From Onchocerca volvulus (taxonomy: Eukaryota; Nematoda; Chromadorea; Rhabditida; Onchocercidae): 64,000 bases of DNA. Location of the stretch: the NCBI GenBank assembly GCA_000499405.2, contig HG738139.1, positions 442,564-506,563 on the forward strand, in the 5' to 3' direction. Below, piece by piece: positions 1 to 11,574 of the stretch (position 1 is its first letter; each line of letters starts with the position of its first letter). The translations under genes were made by a program, and so were the position numbers. The notes below the pieces were generated by a model. That model made no database searches. It saw nothing but the letters and a program-made list of their open reading frames with translations, and was not told the origin of the DNA.

Positions 1-339
1 TTTTACTTTTTCACAATTCGGTAATCCGTCAAAAATGGTACTTAACTAATTAATGAACTACATAACACGATAGAGAAGTAAATACATGAGCATTAAGAAT
101 CACATACTCATTATTATCAATTTATGTTATATGTCCAAAATGTCATATATCGTTAATTACCCAACATTTGTTTATTTCTTTCATTTTTTTTTTTTTTTTG
201 AGTGCAATTAAAGTAAACTAAAAATATTGCAGCTTTTTTTAAAATTTGCATTATTTGCCTATCATAAATTTTTCATATTTTCTTTAACAATCAATTCTTC
301 GCATAAATTAAGATGGTAAATCCATTGATAATAATGAAA

Positions 340-1010
340 TCATTGTAAATCAGAATCGCAATTCGACAAGATGAAATGTTTTGGACTTTTTAAATCCATT
401 CGGTAAAAGGTATTACCGAAAGTGTTTTCAAACGAACGATAAGATTAAGATTAATCAGAGTGCTAAATAGCAATGTCTACTTGAGATTTAGTCGCACAAT
501 TTTCAATTTATATTGTCGCTGCTGAAACAGCGACTTCCCAAAAAATGGTGGAGCAAATGATTGCCAACCTAATCCTTATTAGTTACTACCAATAGAAACA
601 GTCAAACTTACAGACTTAATAATTGGTCCAGTCAGTCATTCATCAGAATGGATCAGACAAGCCAGACAGGTAGTAGCTCATATCGAACCTCGAATTTTAC
701 CGGTAATTTGCTTAGGTCTTAACGTAACAGCAATGCCAGCATTAGGCAGATTACTAATCAGTGATGATTAGAAAGATAAAGAAAAGATATATTATGGACA
801 TGCAGTTTCAATGTAATGCATGCAAACTGCACAATGTTTCATCTTGCATCATTTCTTTTTTTTCGCAACTTCAATTTATTCAGTTCATCCTTCCTGAAAA
901 TTCTGTTGTACTAGGCTGGAGTTGAAAAAAAACTGTATGACATCTGAACTTCTTTCTCCTTGCACACTGAATCATTGGATAACTGCTTATAATAATTTAT
1001 GGCTCATCCA
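340..1010 (+). repeat. Dispersed repeat family A, copy 1
   Basis: First of about eight related copies in the first 12 kb. Shared landmarks, in this orientation, are a short hairpin (515-534), the string TCCCAAAAAATG, a block reading GACTACTACCAATAGAAACAGT or close to it, AGACAAGCCAGACAGGTAGTAG, a block AATCAGTGATGATTAGAAAGATAAAG, and a terminal A/T-rich tail near GAATCATT. There is no long ORF and I recognise no transposase. It is probably a non-autonomous mobile element or a decayed unit of one. Boundaries are approximate. Confidence 0.75.
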
Positions 1011-1789
1011 TAATGTTTACAGTAATTTGTGACTGTATTGGATAATGCAATTTAGTATTTTCCTTCCCATTGATATTCTTAAACTTTTTAAAGGAATGCA
1101 ATTTTGTATTTGTATGGGAAAAGTTTCCTATGAGATACTGTTCAAATCCCATATGTTAGATTTCTCACAAATCAGTTGAATCGTTGCATTCACTCTGATG
1201 GCCATCATTTGCATTGCCTCTATTGCCAAACGGATAGATCAAAATAATTCCAAGGATTTAAGTCAAATAGCTTTTCTTTTCTTTTCTTTTTTTTCAATAT
1301 GACGCAACAGCCAGAATTACTTTCATGAAATGAACTGTCGAATTGACGTTATGCTACAATGAGTAAGAGATGATCATATTAAAGGCATGCACATTTTTTC
1401 AAAAAGCACATAGTTATTGAAACTATCCAGTTAAAGACGTCGCTTGACTGTTCATATCGATTGATGGTAATTTGAAATTTATGAATACTACGGAAATTTT
1501 AAACTAACTGATTGTACCGTGTATTCAGCTATTGTTTTCTTTCTTACCCTTCTATCACTCGAACGATATGCATGAAAGCCTCTCTTAGACTATCGAAAAC
1601 AACTGGATCAGTTGAATCAGTTAAATGGACATATCGAATGATGGCAAGTTATACTTCATTACTATCCATACCCATCAAATCATCGTTGTTATGAGTGTAC
1701 ACAAATGATGAGAGTGCAGCTAAAGATCAGAAATGAAGAAAAAGGTATACTACAGTCATATCTTGTTTTTATCTTTTTTCTACCAAACC
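1011..1789. other. Non-genic AT-rich stretch
   Basis: No exon with splice sites and protein-like sequence was seen. The short open frame at 1512-1694 has no recognisable motif and lies in repeat-derived sequence. CTTTT runs occur near 1271-1295. Confidence 0.5.
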
Positions 1790-2060
1790 ATCCAACGTTT
1801 ACAGCGCCAATATCTTAATATGGTGACGATTGGCGCGGTAATCGATCTGTCTAGTGCTTACCAAGTCTGTATGGTTTCGAATGTTTGGTTGATTGGGGTC
1901 GTTTGTACTGTTTGCATGATCGCCTGTTCCCTATGGTAAAGTAATATGATAGGATGACGGATAACCAACCGTCCTGTCTTTTTTTGGAATTCGTCATTTT
2001 TAAATGACGATAATGATTAGAACAGAACACTTGGAGAGCTTGGATATTGACTGATTGCAA
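1790..2060 (-). repeat. Dispersed repeat family A, degenerate copy
   Basis: In reverse orientation this stretch aligns by eye with the middle of family A: the 'accaagtctgtatg-gtttcgaatg' and 'gatcgcctgttccctatgg' blocks match 'gtcaagtctgtatgttcgactg' and 'ttcgactgtttctattgg' of the better copies. The hairpin region is eroded ('ttttttggaattcgtc'). It looks older than the other copies. Confidence 0.5.
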
Positions 2061-2475
2061 AAAAGAATTAAGAGAGTGGAGGTGTAAAAATTTACTTATA
2101 AATTAAAAAATATGTTGTAATTATGTCACATATAAAACAATGAACCATCATCAAGTAAAGTTGGCAATCAGCAAATCAAAATAATCCATGATTGTACTAC
2201 CTGAGCTAAATATGTTTTTCGTGTTATCCGTAAATAGAAAATAAGATAAACGATCGACAAGGACTGCCTATAAACCAAATTAAAATCGACAAAAATTCAC
2301 CTTTAAATTAACCTCTGTATGAGATACTCCAAATAAAATCACCGATTAGCTATATAAAAAAGTAGTGGGAAAGAATTAGTTCACGTTACTGGCAATACTC
2401 CGACCTTTTTGTTATCCTTTTTTTGATTTGCGATTTTCTTAAAAATATCAATATGAAGGGAAATATTAAGTTACA
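2061..2475. other. Non-genic AT-rich stretch
   Basis: Nothing recognisable. No splice-bounded open frame and no clear similarity to the neighbouring repeat copies. Confidence 0.4.
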
Positions 2476-3058
2476 TTAAATCCTGGATGAGTCATAAATT
2501 ATTGCAAAAAATGATCCAGTGATTCATTATGCAAGAAAAAAAAGAGTTCAGATGTCATCCAGTTCTTTCAACCTCCAGCATAATACATTAGAATTTTCAG
2601 GAAGGACAGGTTGAATGGACGAACTGAAATTCACAAGTAAGTGGAAATGAAACATTGCATATGCAGTTAGCATGCATCTCATTGAAAGTGCGCGCTCATG
2701 AGATATCTTTTCTTTATCTTTCTGATTATCACTGATTAGTAATCTGTCCATTGTTGACATCGCTGGGATACTAAAAATGGGACGAACGGTACGACGTTAG
2801 TGATTTGGGAAGGCTACTACCTGTCTGGCTTGTTTGATCCTATCTTGATGAATGGTTGGCCTGTTTGTCAAGTCTGTATGTTCGACTGTTTCTATTGGTA
2901 GTAGTCATGAATTTATACGGATGGCGATCATCCGCTCTGTCATTTTTTGGGAAGTTGTTGTTTCGACAACAACAATATATATCGATAACTGCGATCTGAG
3001 TCTCAAGCAGATTCATTATTGCATAAATTACTAAATTCTGATTTTTAATCAATTTCGT
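2476..3058 (-). repeat. Dispersed repeat family A, copy 4 (reverse)
   Basis: Reverse-oriented copy, well preserved. It starts at the tail ('gatccagtgattcattatgcaag'), runs through the 'tctgattatcactgattagtaatctg' block, and ends with the hairpin at 2954-2973, GTTGTTGT-TTCG-ACAACAAC. The hairpin stem differs from copies 1 and 2 but is still fully paired. Its right end abuts the mitochondrial insert. Confidence 0.75.
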
Positions 3059-3059
3059 G

Positions 3060-3174
3060 AAAAAAAATTTAGTTTTAATATTTTAATTCTATTATTCATC
3101 AATTATAATAAAAACTTCTACTGATATGCAATACCAAAAAATAAAATTAGAAAAAATAAAATTTTCAAATCTTT
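3060..3174 (-). pseudogene. rrnL: Possible 5' fragment of mitochondrial 16S rRNA (NUMT)
   Basis: Very AT-rich sequence directly downstream of the tRNA-His relic on the minus strand. In filarial mitochondria, as I recall, rrnL follows trnH, so this is its expected position. The assignment rests on position and base composition only; I cannot recognise an rRNA motif with certainty. Confidence 0.3.
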
Positions 3175-3226
3175 TAGACCGCAACTAAACATTTTCATAC
3201 AATAATTAAACTAGAAAATTTAACTC
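3175..3226 (-). pseudogene. trnH: Decayed mitochondrial tRNA-His (NUMT)
   Basis: On the minus strand a 5-bp anticodon stem TTTAG/CTAAA encloses the 7-base loop TTGCGGT. The anticodon position reads GCG. The expected histidine anticodon is GTG, one base away. The location just 3' of cox2 fits the filarial mitochondrial order cox2-trnH-rrnL. I infer a tRNA-His relic with an anticodon mutation after nuclear transfer. Confidence 0.45.
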
Positions 3227-3249
3227 AACAAAAACTTAATAGACCAACC

Positions 3250-3860
3250 CTTTCAACACTCCCAAAAAGTTAATTCTAACACAACAGTCATAAATCTATG
3301 ACTAGCACCACAAATTTCAGAACACTGACCATAAAAACAATCAGAACAAGAAAAATTACAAATTATTTTAGTTAATAAACCATTTAAGGCATCCATCTTA
3401 ATAAAGTACTTGGGAACAGCAAAAGAGTGAATAACATACTAGAAGTACAATAAACGCCTACATTTACACCGACCGGTAAAACACACCGATTATCAACATC
3501 AAATAACCGAAACTCCTTTGTAGATAAATCATCTAAAGAATTCATTAAAGAATCAATGCACAACTTACCCCTATTTCAATATCATTGATGCCCAATAACC
3601 TTCAAACTGACTCTGATACTAAATCAATCGAAAATCAGGTCCAGCTATCATAATTGAAAAATTAACAATTAATACCTGCAAAACCAACTCAATTATACAA
3701 CTATCTCTACGTTCAAACTAAAATTAAACGAATTATCAAAAAAAATAAACCTCTCTGCTAACCAAAAAATTCACCAAAAATCCAAAAAAAAAAGTATGAG
3801 AATAATAATTTTAGATATAATAACAGCAAAACACAGAAGAGCTCCCATGAATAGAAAACA
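3250..3860 (-). pseudogene. cox2: Nuclear mitochondrial copy of cytochrome oxidase subunit II
   Basis: Read on the minus strand with the invertebrate mitochondrial code, this encodes most of COX2. Visible landmarks are KVIGHQWYW (about 3570-3608; both W codons are TGA, stops in the nuclear code), SLMNSLDDLS, the copper-A region EFRLFDVDNRCVLPV, and near the C-terminus FYGQCSEICGASHRFM with the CuA cysteines and histidine. Stops and frame breaks occur toward the N-terminal end. The TGA=Trp codons show that it is mitochondrial in origin and not expressible here. It is part of one continuous insert with the atp6 and nad1 relics. Confidence 0.9.
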
Positions 3861-3999
3861 CATAATTTTGCAAATAAATTATTACCTCAAAACACCCTTT
3901 GTTTGGAAAACGAAAATACCAAAATAATACTAAAAAGCCATAAGAAAAAATTATAAAAAACACTGTTCCATTAAAACAAAAATTCCAAATATAAACTAT

Positions 4000-4480
4000 T
4001 ATAACAAGAATTTAAATCATATTTAATAAAAACATGCAAACCAAAGTTAAAAAAATATAACTTTGTAAAAAGCAAAAAATAATTCTGCCGGAATTATAAA
4101 CAATAGAAAAATAAAATAAAATATACTCATATCCAAAACAGTTAACATCAAAAAATGACCAATCAAAAAAATTATATTAATATGCAAAGTCAAAGCCACT
4201 CCTCTTATCAGAAATCCTAACCAATGAGAAAAAACATCAGCAACCTAGAAAACCAATCTCAAGAATAATCTTTTTCAAAAAAACCAAAAAACTATCAGTG
4301 AAAGTAACCAAAATGAAAGTACAAATACCCAACCAAGAAAAATTAGAGAGAAAAAACAAAAAACCTACACAAGCCCAAAGACTAAACAAAAGAAATAATA
4401 ACCCACTTATCCAAAAAATCATAAGTAAAAAAACAACGAACTTAAAAAAAAACACGGGACTGAAAACCCTGACGGATAAA
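4000..4480 (-). pseudogene. atp6: Nuclear mitochondrial copy of ATP synthase subunit 6
   Basis: Hydrophobic minus-strand frames read FSHWLGFLIRGVALTLHINI then LIGHFLMLTVL and IPAELFFAFYKV. These match the conserved ATP6 proton-channel helices (the Arg in LIRG, then GH and an acidic PAE further on). A TGA interrupts the frame near 4235; it would be Trp in the mitochondrial code. The N-terminal limit against nad1 is uncertain because both are low-complexity hydrophobic sequence. In the insert it lies between nad1 and cox2. The intervening tRNA genes could not be recognised. Confidence 0.7.
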
Positions 4481-4529
4481 ACCAGCAAACAAAACGTCGT
4501 CATACTTACTCAACTCCATATAAAATAAA

Positions 4530-4906
4530 TAAAAAACTAAAGTTAAACATCCAAAATAAAGCAAATTACCACACTCATCCAAAATAAAAGCAGCAAAGCC
4601 AACACTAGAATATTCCACATTAAATCCCCTCACTAACTCAATTTCACATTCAAAAAGATCAAACGGAGCCCGATGTGAATCAACAAGAACCAAACAAAAA
4701 AAAGAAAAAAAAACAAACAAAAACTAAAAGGTAAACATAAACCTTTATTAGGTAATAAAACAACCAACAAATAAACAGAAAAAGCTATTTCATAAGAATA
4801 ACTCTGAGCAAAAGCACGCAACCCTCCAATAAAAGAATATTTACTCTCCTAAAAATATCGAAAAGCAGAATAAAGTAAACAGAAACCCTCATAAGACAAA
4901 ATAAAA
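4530..4906 (-). pseudogene. nad1: Nuclear mitochondrial copy of NADH dehydrogenase subunit 1, 5'-truncated
   Basis: Minus-strand frames show the ND1 signatures KYSFIGGLRAFAQSYSYEIA (4780-4840) and, in another frame, DSHRAPFDLFECEIELVRGF and NVEYSSVGFAAFILDE. A frameshift lies in the A-rich run around 4690-4725, and a TAG stop interrupts upstream of KYSFIGG near 4850. The amino-terminal half of the gene is missing: the homology stops at about 4906, exactly where a 561-bp repeat also found at 7139 begins. Confidence 0.85.
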
Positions 4907-5467
4907 AATTTCTGATAAATCACTGAATAATCCCATCGATCATCTGAACACATTTGCTTTAAGTAACCTTTTTCATCCAAAACATCTGCAGGAAATGATA
5001 GAATTACACAAAAATTCACAAAGATTTCATATTATGCTAATCGATTTTCTATCTTACTGTATAAGAATAATTCATTTCATTTTTTCCAATATTTTTTTGC
5101 ATTCACCAAATATTTCCCACGAAAAATTATCGTCATTTACAAATGCTGAATTCTAAAGATAAAAAAGAAAAGATAGAATGGTTATCCATCATTTTACTGT
5201 ATTTCTTACCACAACAAATAGACTATCACACATTCATAAGGACTGTGCAAACGATCCAAGCATTGGTATTTCAACAAACATACAAGTTTGGTAAGAATAA
5301 AGAAATGTCATTTCAATAATTTCATCATATTAAGATAATGACGATGGATTATAATCAAAAAGAAATTTTCTGATATTCAATTGCATTCTCATCATTTGTA
5401 CATATTTATAATTTATAACAGGTATAGTTTAATCATAATAATAAAATATTATTTGCCCTTCATTTGG
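4907..5467. repeat. 561-bp direct repeat, copy 1 (identical to 7139-7699)
   Basis: Base-for-base identity with 7139-7699 (offset 2232) over the stretch I compared. It begins at the edge of the mitochondrial insert and stops exactly before the ambiguous base N at 5468. More diverged relatives of its first 150 bp occur in reverse at about 10650-10800 and forward at about 11880-11985. Perfect identity next to an N suggests either a very recent duplication or a scaffold-joining artefact. Confidence 0.9.
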
Positions 5468-5468
5468 N

Positions 5469-6180
5469 ATAACACAATTATCAATATATATTGTCGCTGT
5501 TGAAACAGCGACTTCCCAAAAAATGACGGAGCAAATGATTGCCAACTAATTCATTTGTAAGCTACTACCAATAGAAACAGTCGAACATACAAACATAGGT
5601 ATTGGGCCAGTCAGTCAATCATCAGGATGGATCAGACGAGCCAGGCAGGTAGTAACTTATATACCTCGAATTTATCACCACTTGTTTTGGTCTTAACGTA
5701 ACAGCAATGCCAGCATTAGGCAGATTACTAATCAATGATGATTAGAAAGATAAAGAAAAGATATATTATGGACATGCAGTTTCAATGTAATGCATGCAAA
5801 CTGCACAATGTTTTATTTGCATTTTTATACATTTCCCGGTTATCAATCCGTCTATCGCTTGCAGTTTCAATATTTCAATTTAAATGGTTTAAAGGAAACC
5901 ATAACTTCGAACAATTGCATGTGAAGAATAGGCAGTCAAAGTCCTTTTGTTTTCTTTTCTTTCTGAAATGCAACAAAGTAACGATTTTAGTCGGAAACGA
6001 TACTTATCAATTACTGAATGCAATGAGTGCTGAATGAAAGTTGTGATATCCGAAATTGAGATAGTTAAAGAGATGTAAAGAAATTAATTAGACTGAAAGA
6101 TAATTTTTGTTCTAAAAAATTTACTTCGAGAAAAATTTTTGTCGAATGTTTATAATTTGTTCGCCGAAATGATCAAATGG
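5469..6180 (+). repeat. Dispersed repeat family A, copy 2 (long form)
   Basis: Contains the hairpin at 5493-5512 (GTCGCTGT-TGAA-ACAGCGAC), the 'accaatagaaacagtcgaac' block and the 'agcaatgccagcattaggcag' block. It continues through 'gattttagtcggaaacgatac' to 'ccgaaatgatcaaatgg'. It is an inverted partner of 8690-9425, so the pair could fold back across about 2.5 kb. The 100-residue open frame at 5735-6037 falls entirely inside the repeat and is not supported as a gene. Confidence 0.75.
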
Positions 6181-6654
6181 GCCTGTAAGCGAGTGTGATG
6201 TGGTTTGAGAAATTTTTCTGGTTTGTCAGCTCCGAAAATTATTTAGTGATTGGCGGTCGCAACGCACAACAGGATGAGCTACTCGTGAAAAGGTATCTTC
6301 GACCAGATTAAAATCATTCGAAGGAATGTTCTTATGAGTTTATTACAAACTTCCTTAACAGACAAAACGAAATCAGAAAAAGTCTCTAAACAAAGACCCT
6401 TTCGTTATAAACTCCAAGCTCTCTCCCTTTAAAAGAACTATTCGGTCGGAAGTATCGAAAAATTCGAAATGTTTGCTCTCTAGATATTTAAGGAATTACA
6501 TATTTGATTAATTATATCTTAAATTTCCTTTCGGTAATTGTTTTAATAATCTTGCGCTAGATTAATCGCATAACCATGGCTTAAACTCATTTCCGGCAAT
6601 GTATCAATCGTTACAGTCTTACAGATTTAATCGAATTATATCTTAAATTCATTC
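6181..6654. other. Non-genic stretch
   Basis: No coding exon recognised. There is a weak internal duplication of 'aattatatcttaaatt' followed by 'tcc(t/g)' near 6505-6530 and 6633-6655. Confidence 0.4.
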
Positions 6655-7138
6655 CCGACATCCAGCATAATACATTGGAATTTTCAGGAAGGACAGATTG
6701 CATGAACGAAGCGAAACTGCACAAATTTGTGCAAATGAAACATTGTGCAATTATCGTGCATTATATTGAAAGTGTATGTTGACGATATATTTTTTCTTTA
6801 TCTTTTTGATCATCACTGATTATTAATCTGTTTAATGTTGACATCGCTGGGATACTAAGATTGGAATGAATTTAGATGACTTGATGCGGACAGACTACTA
6901 CCTGTCTGGCTTGTTTCATCCCACTTTGATGAATGGCTGGCCTGTTTGTCAAATCTGAATGTTCGACTGTTTCTATTGGTAGTAGTCATGAATTATATGG
7001 ATGGCAATCATCCGCTCTGTCATTTTTTGGGAAGTTGTTGTTTCGACAACAACAATATATATCGATAACTGTGATCTAAACTTCAACTAGGCTCATTATT
7101 GCATAAATTGATGAATTCTGATGTTTAATTAATTTGAG
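6655..7138 (-). repeat. Dispersed repeat family A, copy 5 (reverse)
   Basis: Close relative of copy 4. It starts 'ccagcataatacattggaattttcagg' and ends with the hairpin at 7034-7053 (GTTGTTGT-TTCG-ACAACAAC). It sits immediately before the second copy of the 561-bp direct repeat. Confidence 0.75.
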
Positions 7139-7699
7139 AATTTCTGATAAATCACTGAATAATCCCATCGATCATCTGAACACATTTGCTTTAAGTAACC
7201 TTTTTCATCCAAAACATCTGCAGGAAATGATAGAATTACACAAAAATTCACAAAGATTTCATATTATGCTAATCGATTTTCTATCTTACTGTATAAGAAT
7301 AATTCATTTCATTTTTTCCAATATTTTTTTGCATTCACCAAATATTTCCCACGAAAAATTATCGTCATTTACAAATGCTGAATTCTAAAGATAAAAAAGA
7401 AAAGATAGAATGGTTATCCATCATTTTACTGTATTTCTTACCACAACAAATAGACTATCACACATTCATAAGGACTGTGCAAACGATCCAAGCATTGGTA
7501 TTTCAACAAACATACAAGTTTGGTAAGAATAAAGAAATGTCATTTCAATAATTTCATCATATTAAGATAATGACGATGGATTATAATCAAAAAGAAATTT
7601 TCTGATATTCAATTGCATTCTCATCATTTGTACATATTTATAATTTATAACAGGTATAGTTTAATCATAATAATAAAATATTATTTGCCCTTCATTTGG
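7139..7699. repeat. 561-bp direct repeat, copy 2
   Basis: Identical to 4907-5467. Here it is joined on its left to family A copy 5 and on its right to ordinary sequence with no ambiguous base, so this is the better supported placement. The 84-residue open frame inside it is duplicated with it and has no recognisable motif. Confidence 0.9.
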
Positions 7700-8689
7700 T
7701 GCATTGTTAAATTGATTTTGCTGGTGCACTTCGGCTGAAAATTGGAAAATATTCTCGAATATTTGGTAAAAATTTCAAACTTCTATTTTATATATTTTCT
7801 CTAGTTCAAAAAACTCCTGAAGACTAAATTTCAAAAAACCTACCTAAGATTAGTAATGGCTCTGCATGCTCTTCCGGAAAAATTGAGTCTTCTTATGTGC
7901 TACTTGCAATATTTCTGAATGAGTAGTAAAAATTTTAAAACTATGATTTATTTGTTTTTGGAATAATTCCCGACTGGGTAGCGAAAATTTCAAATTTAAA
8001 TTTCTAATTTATAAAAAATCTATCGATGACTGAATTTCAAAAAATCTACTTAAACATCAAATTTCACCGCCAATGAAGGGCGAATTTCCAAATGATGACA
8101 GAATGGATGACTGTCACTCAGACAGCATTGATGGCTATTACCAGTGGAATCAGTCGAACGATAATTCTAGATTTTTGATTTGACTAAGGATGAACGCTTC
8201 CCATAAGTCAATGATGGACAGTTTAGTGAATAATAATGTTAAATTAAAGATAAATATTAAGAAACTTTGCAATTATTTATGAGTTAGTTAAAGCATACTT
8301 TTTACTTTTTTTTTGGGCTGTCAAAAGGACATTAATGAAAAGAAAATTTTAATTACATTACTTATGGATGACTCATACTATTGTAAACAAATCCTAGTGA
8401 TTTATTAATACGCATCCTTCCGTTACAACTAGCTGCTTGTNGATTCTTAATATGCATCTTTTAGTTACAACTATTTATTTAATTGCAGAAAAAATAATCA
8501 CTTTCAAGGAAAATTTTCCAAAAAAATAAGAAATAGGCTACTCCATTTAAAAAAAAAAATAAAAATAAAAATAAAAAATAAAAGAGCGGATACATTGCTT
8601 TTTTTTAAGCAATTTTCATTTTTTCAGTCATACTTTATCAATTAATTTGCTCGTCAATCAGACATTCCTTCAAATGATTTTAGTCATTA
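7700..8689. other. Non-genic stretch with weak repeats and one ambiguous base
   Basis: Contains loosely repeated units around 'gactaaatttcaaaaaacctacctaa' (7822-7850) and 'gactgaatttcaaaaaatctactt' (8030-8053). A short degenerate family A fragment lies near 8090-8165, and its tail near 8370-8420. An N is at 8442. A/T-only runs follow at 8545-8585. No gene seen. Confidence 0.45.
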
Positions 8690-9570
8690 TAAGGCTATTT
8701 GATCATTTCGACGAGAGAAACCATAAACATTGGACAAAAATATTTTTTCGAAGTAAATTCTTCATAAAAAAAATTATCTTCCGGTCTAATTAACATCTTT
8801 ACATCTCTTTAATATTCAATTTCGGATGATCACAACTTTCATTCAGTAATTGACAAGCATCGTTTCCGACTAAAATCGTTACTTAATTGCACTGACGATT
8901 TCAAAAAAAAAAAAAACTGAAGGACTTTGACTGCCTATTCTTCACATGCAATTGTACAGTTCCGATTATCCGATATAAATCGAAGTTATGGTTTCCTTTA
9001 AACCATTTAAATTGAAATATTGAAACTGCAAGCGATAGACGGATTGATAACCGGGAAATGTATAAAAATGCAAATAAAACATTGTGCAGTTTGCATGCAT
9101 TACATTGAAACTGCATGTCCATAATATATCTTTTCTTTATCTTTCTAATCATCAGTGATTAGTAATCTGCCTAATGCTGGCATTGCTGTTATGTTAAGAA
9201 CGAAACAAATTGATGATAAAATTCGAGGATTGGTAAGTTACTACCTGCTTGGCTTGTCTGATCCATTCTGATGAATGACTGTCTGGACCAATTATTAAGT
9301 TTGTAAGTTCGACTGTTTCTATTGGTGTTAGCTTACAAATGAGTTGGTTGGCATAACTTGCTCTGCCATTTTTTGGGGAGTCGCTTTTCAACAGCGACAA
9401 TGTACATTAATAATGGAGGAACCAAATCTCAAGTAGACATTGCATGTTAGACTTTGATTAATCATAATCACTCTGATTAATCATAATCCTATCATTCGTT
9501 TGAAAACACTTTCGGTAATCCTTTCTGTCTAAAACATTTCATCTTGTCGGATTAAACAAACGGAAACAAA
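8690..9570 (-). repeat. Dispersed repeat family A, copy 3 (reverse, long form)
   Basis: Reverse complement partner of copy 2 (5480-6180) and, at its far end (9420-9570), of the start of copy 1 (340-480). Its hairpin at 9380-9398 is slightly damaged (GTCGCTTTTCAACAGCGAC). The shared open frame on the minus strand (8901-9152) is a repeat-borne frame and not a gene. Confidence 0.75.
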
Positions 9571-10649
9571 ATAAAATCAAACGGAAGCATTCTCAATAAA
9601 TCGATAAACGGGTTGTATCCTCTAGGAATAAGTGAAAAAAGAACAATAATTTAACGAAAAAATCTTGATAACCTATAGCAGCATGAAAAAAAAAAGCTCC
9701 AAAACGAACGCAAATAGAAAAGAATCATTAGACAAATGCAGAAGTGCTACAGAAAGACGAATTCAAGTAAAAGCAGAATGCTTTTCGGTGTAACCCCCAA
9801 ATTCCTTTTCCTCATGATTTCGATTTTCTTTCAGTTAGGAATGTCGGAGAAATCCGAAAAATATAATTAATGTAAACAAGGAGTGTTAAAGATCAAGAAG
9901 CGCTAGTTTTAAATGGACCAACAAATCGATAAACAGAAGGGTAAACATGTTTGTCGACAAAATGCTCCGATTAACTGATTAGCAAAGCGAAGTCAACATT
10001 GAATATCAGGAGAGGAGGAAGAGTCCAAAGAATTTAAAAGGTTCGGATTTTGAAGCAGAAGCAATTTTTTCGCTAAAAAAAAAAAACTAAAAAAAATAAA
10101 AAAAATAAAAGAAAAAAAAAAAACGATAAATAGGAATAGTACTCGTTGACCAACTTGTCATAATTAAATGATCGGATATTAAGAACACCTTCTATTTCCT
10201 TTATTAATGTTATTAATTCTCTTTCCCGCAACAACTTTCTTTTGATGGCTTTTTTCATCGATTTTTTCGTTAATCCGATTAATCTTTCTTATGCTTTTTC
10301 ACTTCAAGGAGCTTTAGCTATTATATTTTTCCAGATCATCCCTTTTTTGTAAAATAATTAGTTTCATATTTTGTTCCACAATAGTCTTGAAGAGAAATGA
10401 GATGACAAAATCGTCGCTCGTGAGTGATTTTTCTCAGTTGAAATTACGATAATTTGGTTGTAAACATGATAATTTTTTCATCTTGTCGAATTGCTGCGAT
10501 GATTTACAATGATTTCATCATTGCTAATCGATTTTCCATCTTAAAAAATTGAAGAATTCATTGCGAAAGAAATTGTGAAAAAAATTATGATAGGAAACAC
10601 TGAAAGCAAAAAGACATTGAAAATTATGAAATTAATTCATTTTATATAA
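9571..10649. other. Non-genic stretch
   Basis: AT-rich, with A-runs at 10074-10124. A 60-bp block at 10485-10545 is the reverse complement of 310-370, so the repeat nest continues here. No coding exon recognised. Confidence 0.45.
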
Positions 10650-11370
10650 CAAAATAGAAAATCGATTAGTATAATATGTATCTTTGCAAACTTTTATGTA
10701 TTTTTATAATTTCTCTCAGATGTCTTGGATGAAAAAGATAACTTAAGGCAAATGTGTTCAGATGATCGATGGGATTATTCAGTGAATTACCTGGAATTCT
10801 CAAATCGATTGAAAATCAGAAGTTATCAATTTATGTAATAATGAGCCTACTTGAGATCCAAATCGCAGTTATCGATCTATATTGTTGCTGTTGAAACAGC
10901 AACTTCCCAAAAAATGACAGAGCAGATGATTGCCATCCACTTAAGACTACGACTACTACCAATAGAGACAATCGAACATACAGGCTTGACAATCAAGCTG
11001 ATCGTTCATTAAGGTGGGATCAAACAAGCCAGACAGGTAGTAGCCTGTGCTTCACGTGTGTCATCTAAATTCGTTCCATTTTTAGTATTCCAGCGATGTC
11101 AACAATGGACAGATTACTAATCAGTGATAATCAGAAAGATAAAGAAAAGATATCTCATGAGCGCGCACTTTCAATGAGATGCATACTAACTGCATTTGCA
11201 ATGTTTCATTTGCATTTACTCGTGCAATTTCAGTTGTTTATTCAATCTGTCCTTTCTGAAAATTCTGATGTTTTATGGTGGAGGTGAAGAAGAATTGGAT
11301 GATATCTGAACTTTTTTTTTTTTTTTTGCATAATGAATCATTTGATAATTGTTTGCAGTTATTTATAAGG
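10650..11370 (+). repeat. Dispersed repeat family A, copy 6, with reversed 561-bp repeat fragment
   Basis: 10650-10800 is a diverged reverse copy of the start of the 561-bp repeat. 10840-11370 is a forward family A copy with hairpin 10884-10903 (GTTGCTGT-TGAA-ACAGCAAC). The two modules are in the same relative arrangement as at 7034-7150 in reverse, which suggests they are parts of one longer element. Confidence 0.7.
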
Positions 11371-11574
11371 GGAAATCCAATACCCATCCAGAACATCCAA
11401 CCACACTCGTTGATTCCAATCTTTAGAATGATTCACAGGGAAGCGTCTTCGTGGCATAAGAAAGCTTTTCTTTGTTAGCACATGAGATGGAGCTTTTGTT
11501 CACTGATAATGATAATATGAAAGAATTTATAACAGAAAACACAGGAATAGAATGAAATTTTAAAAAAAGTTGTG

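Noticed and set aside
5735..9152. Matching 80-100-residue frames at 5735-6037 and 8901-9152
   Set aside because: Both lie inside inverted copies of repeat family A; the similarity is that of the repeat, and the frames diverge and end arbitrarily.
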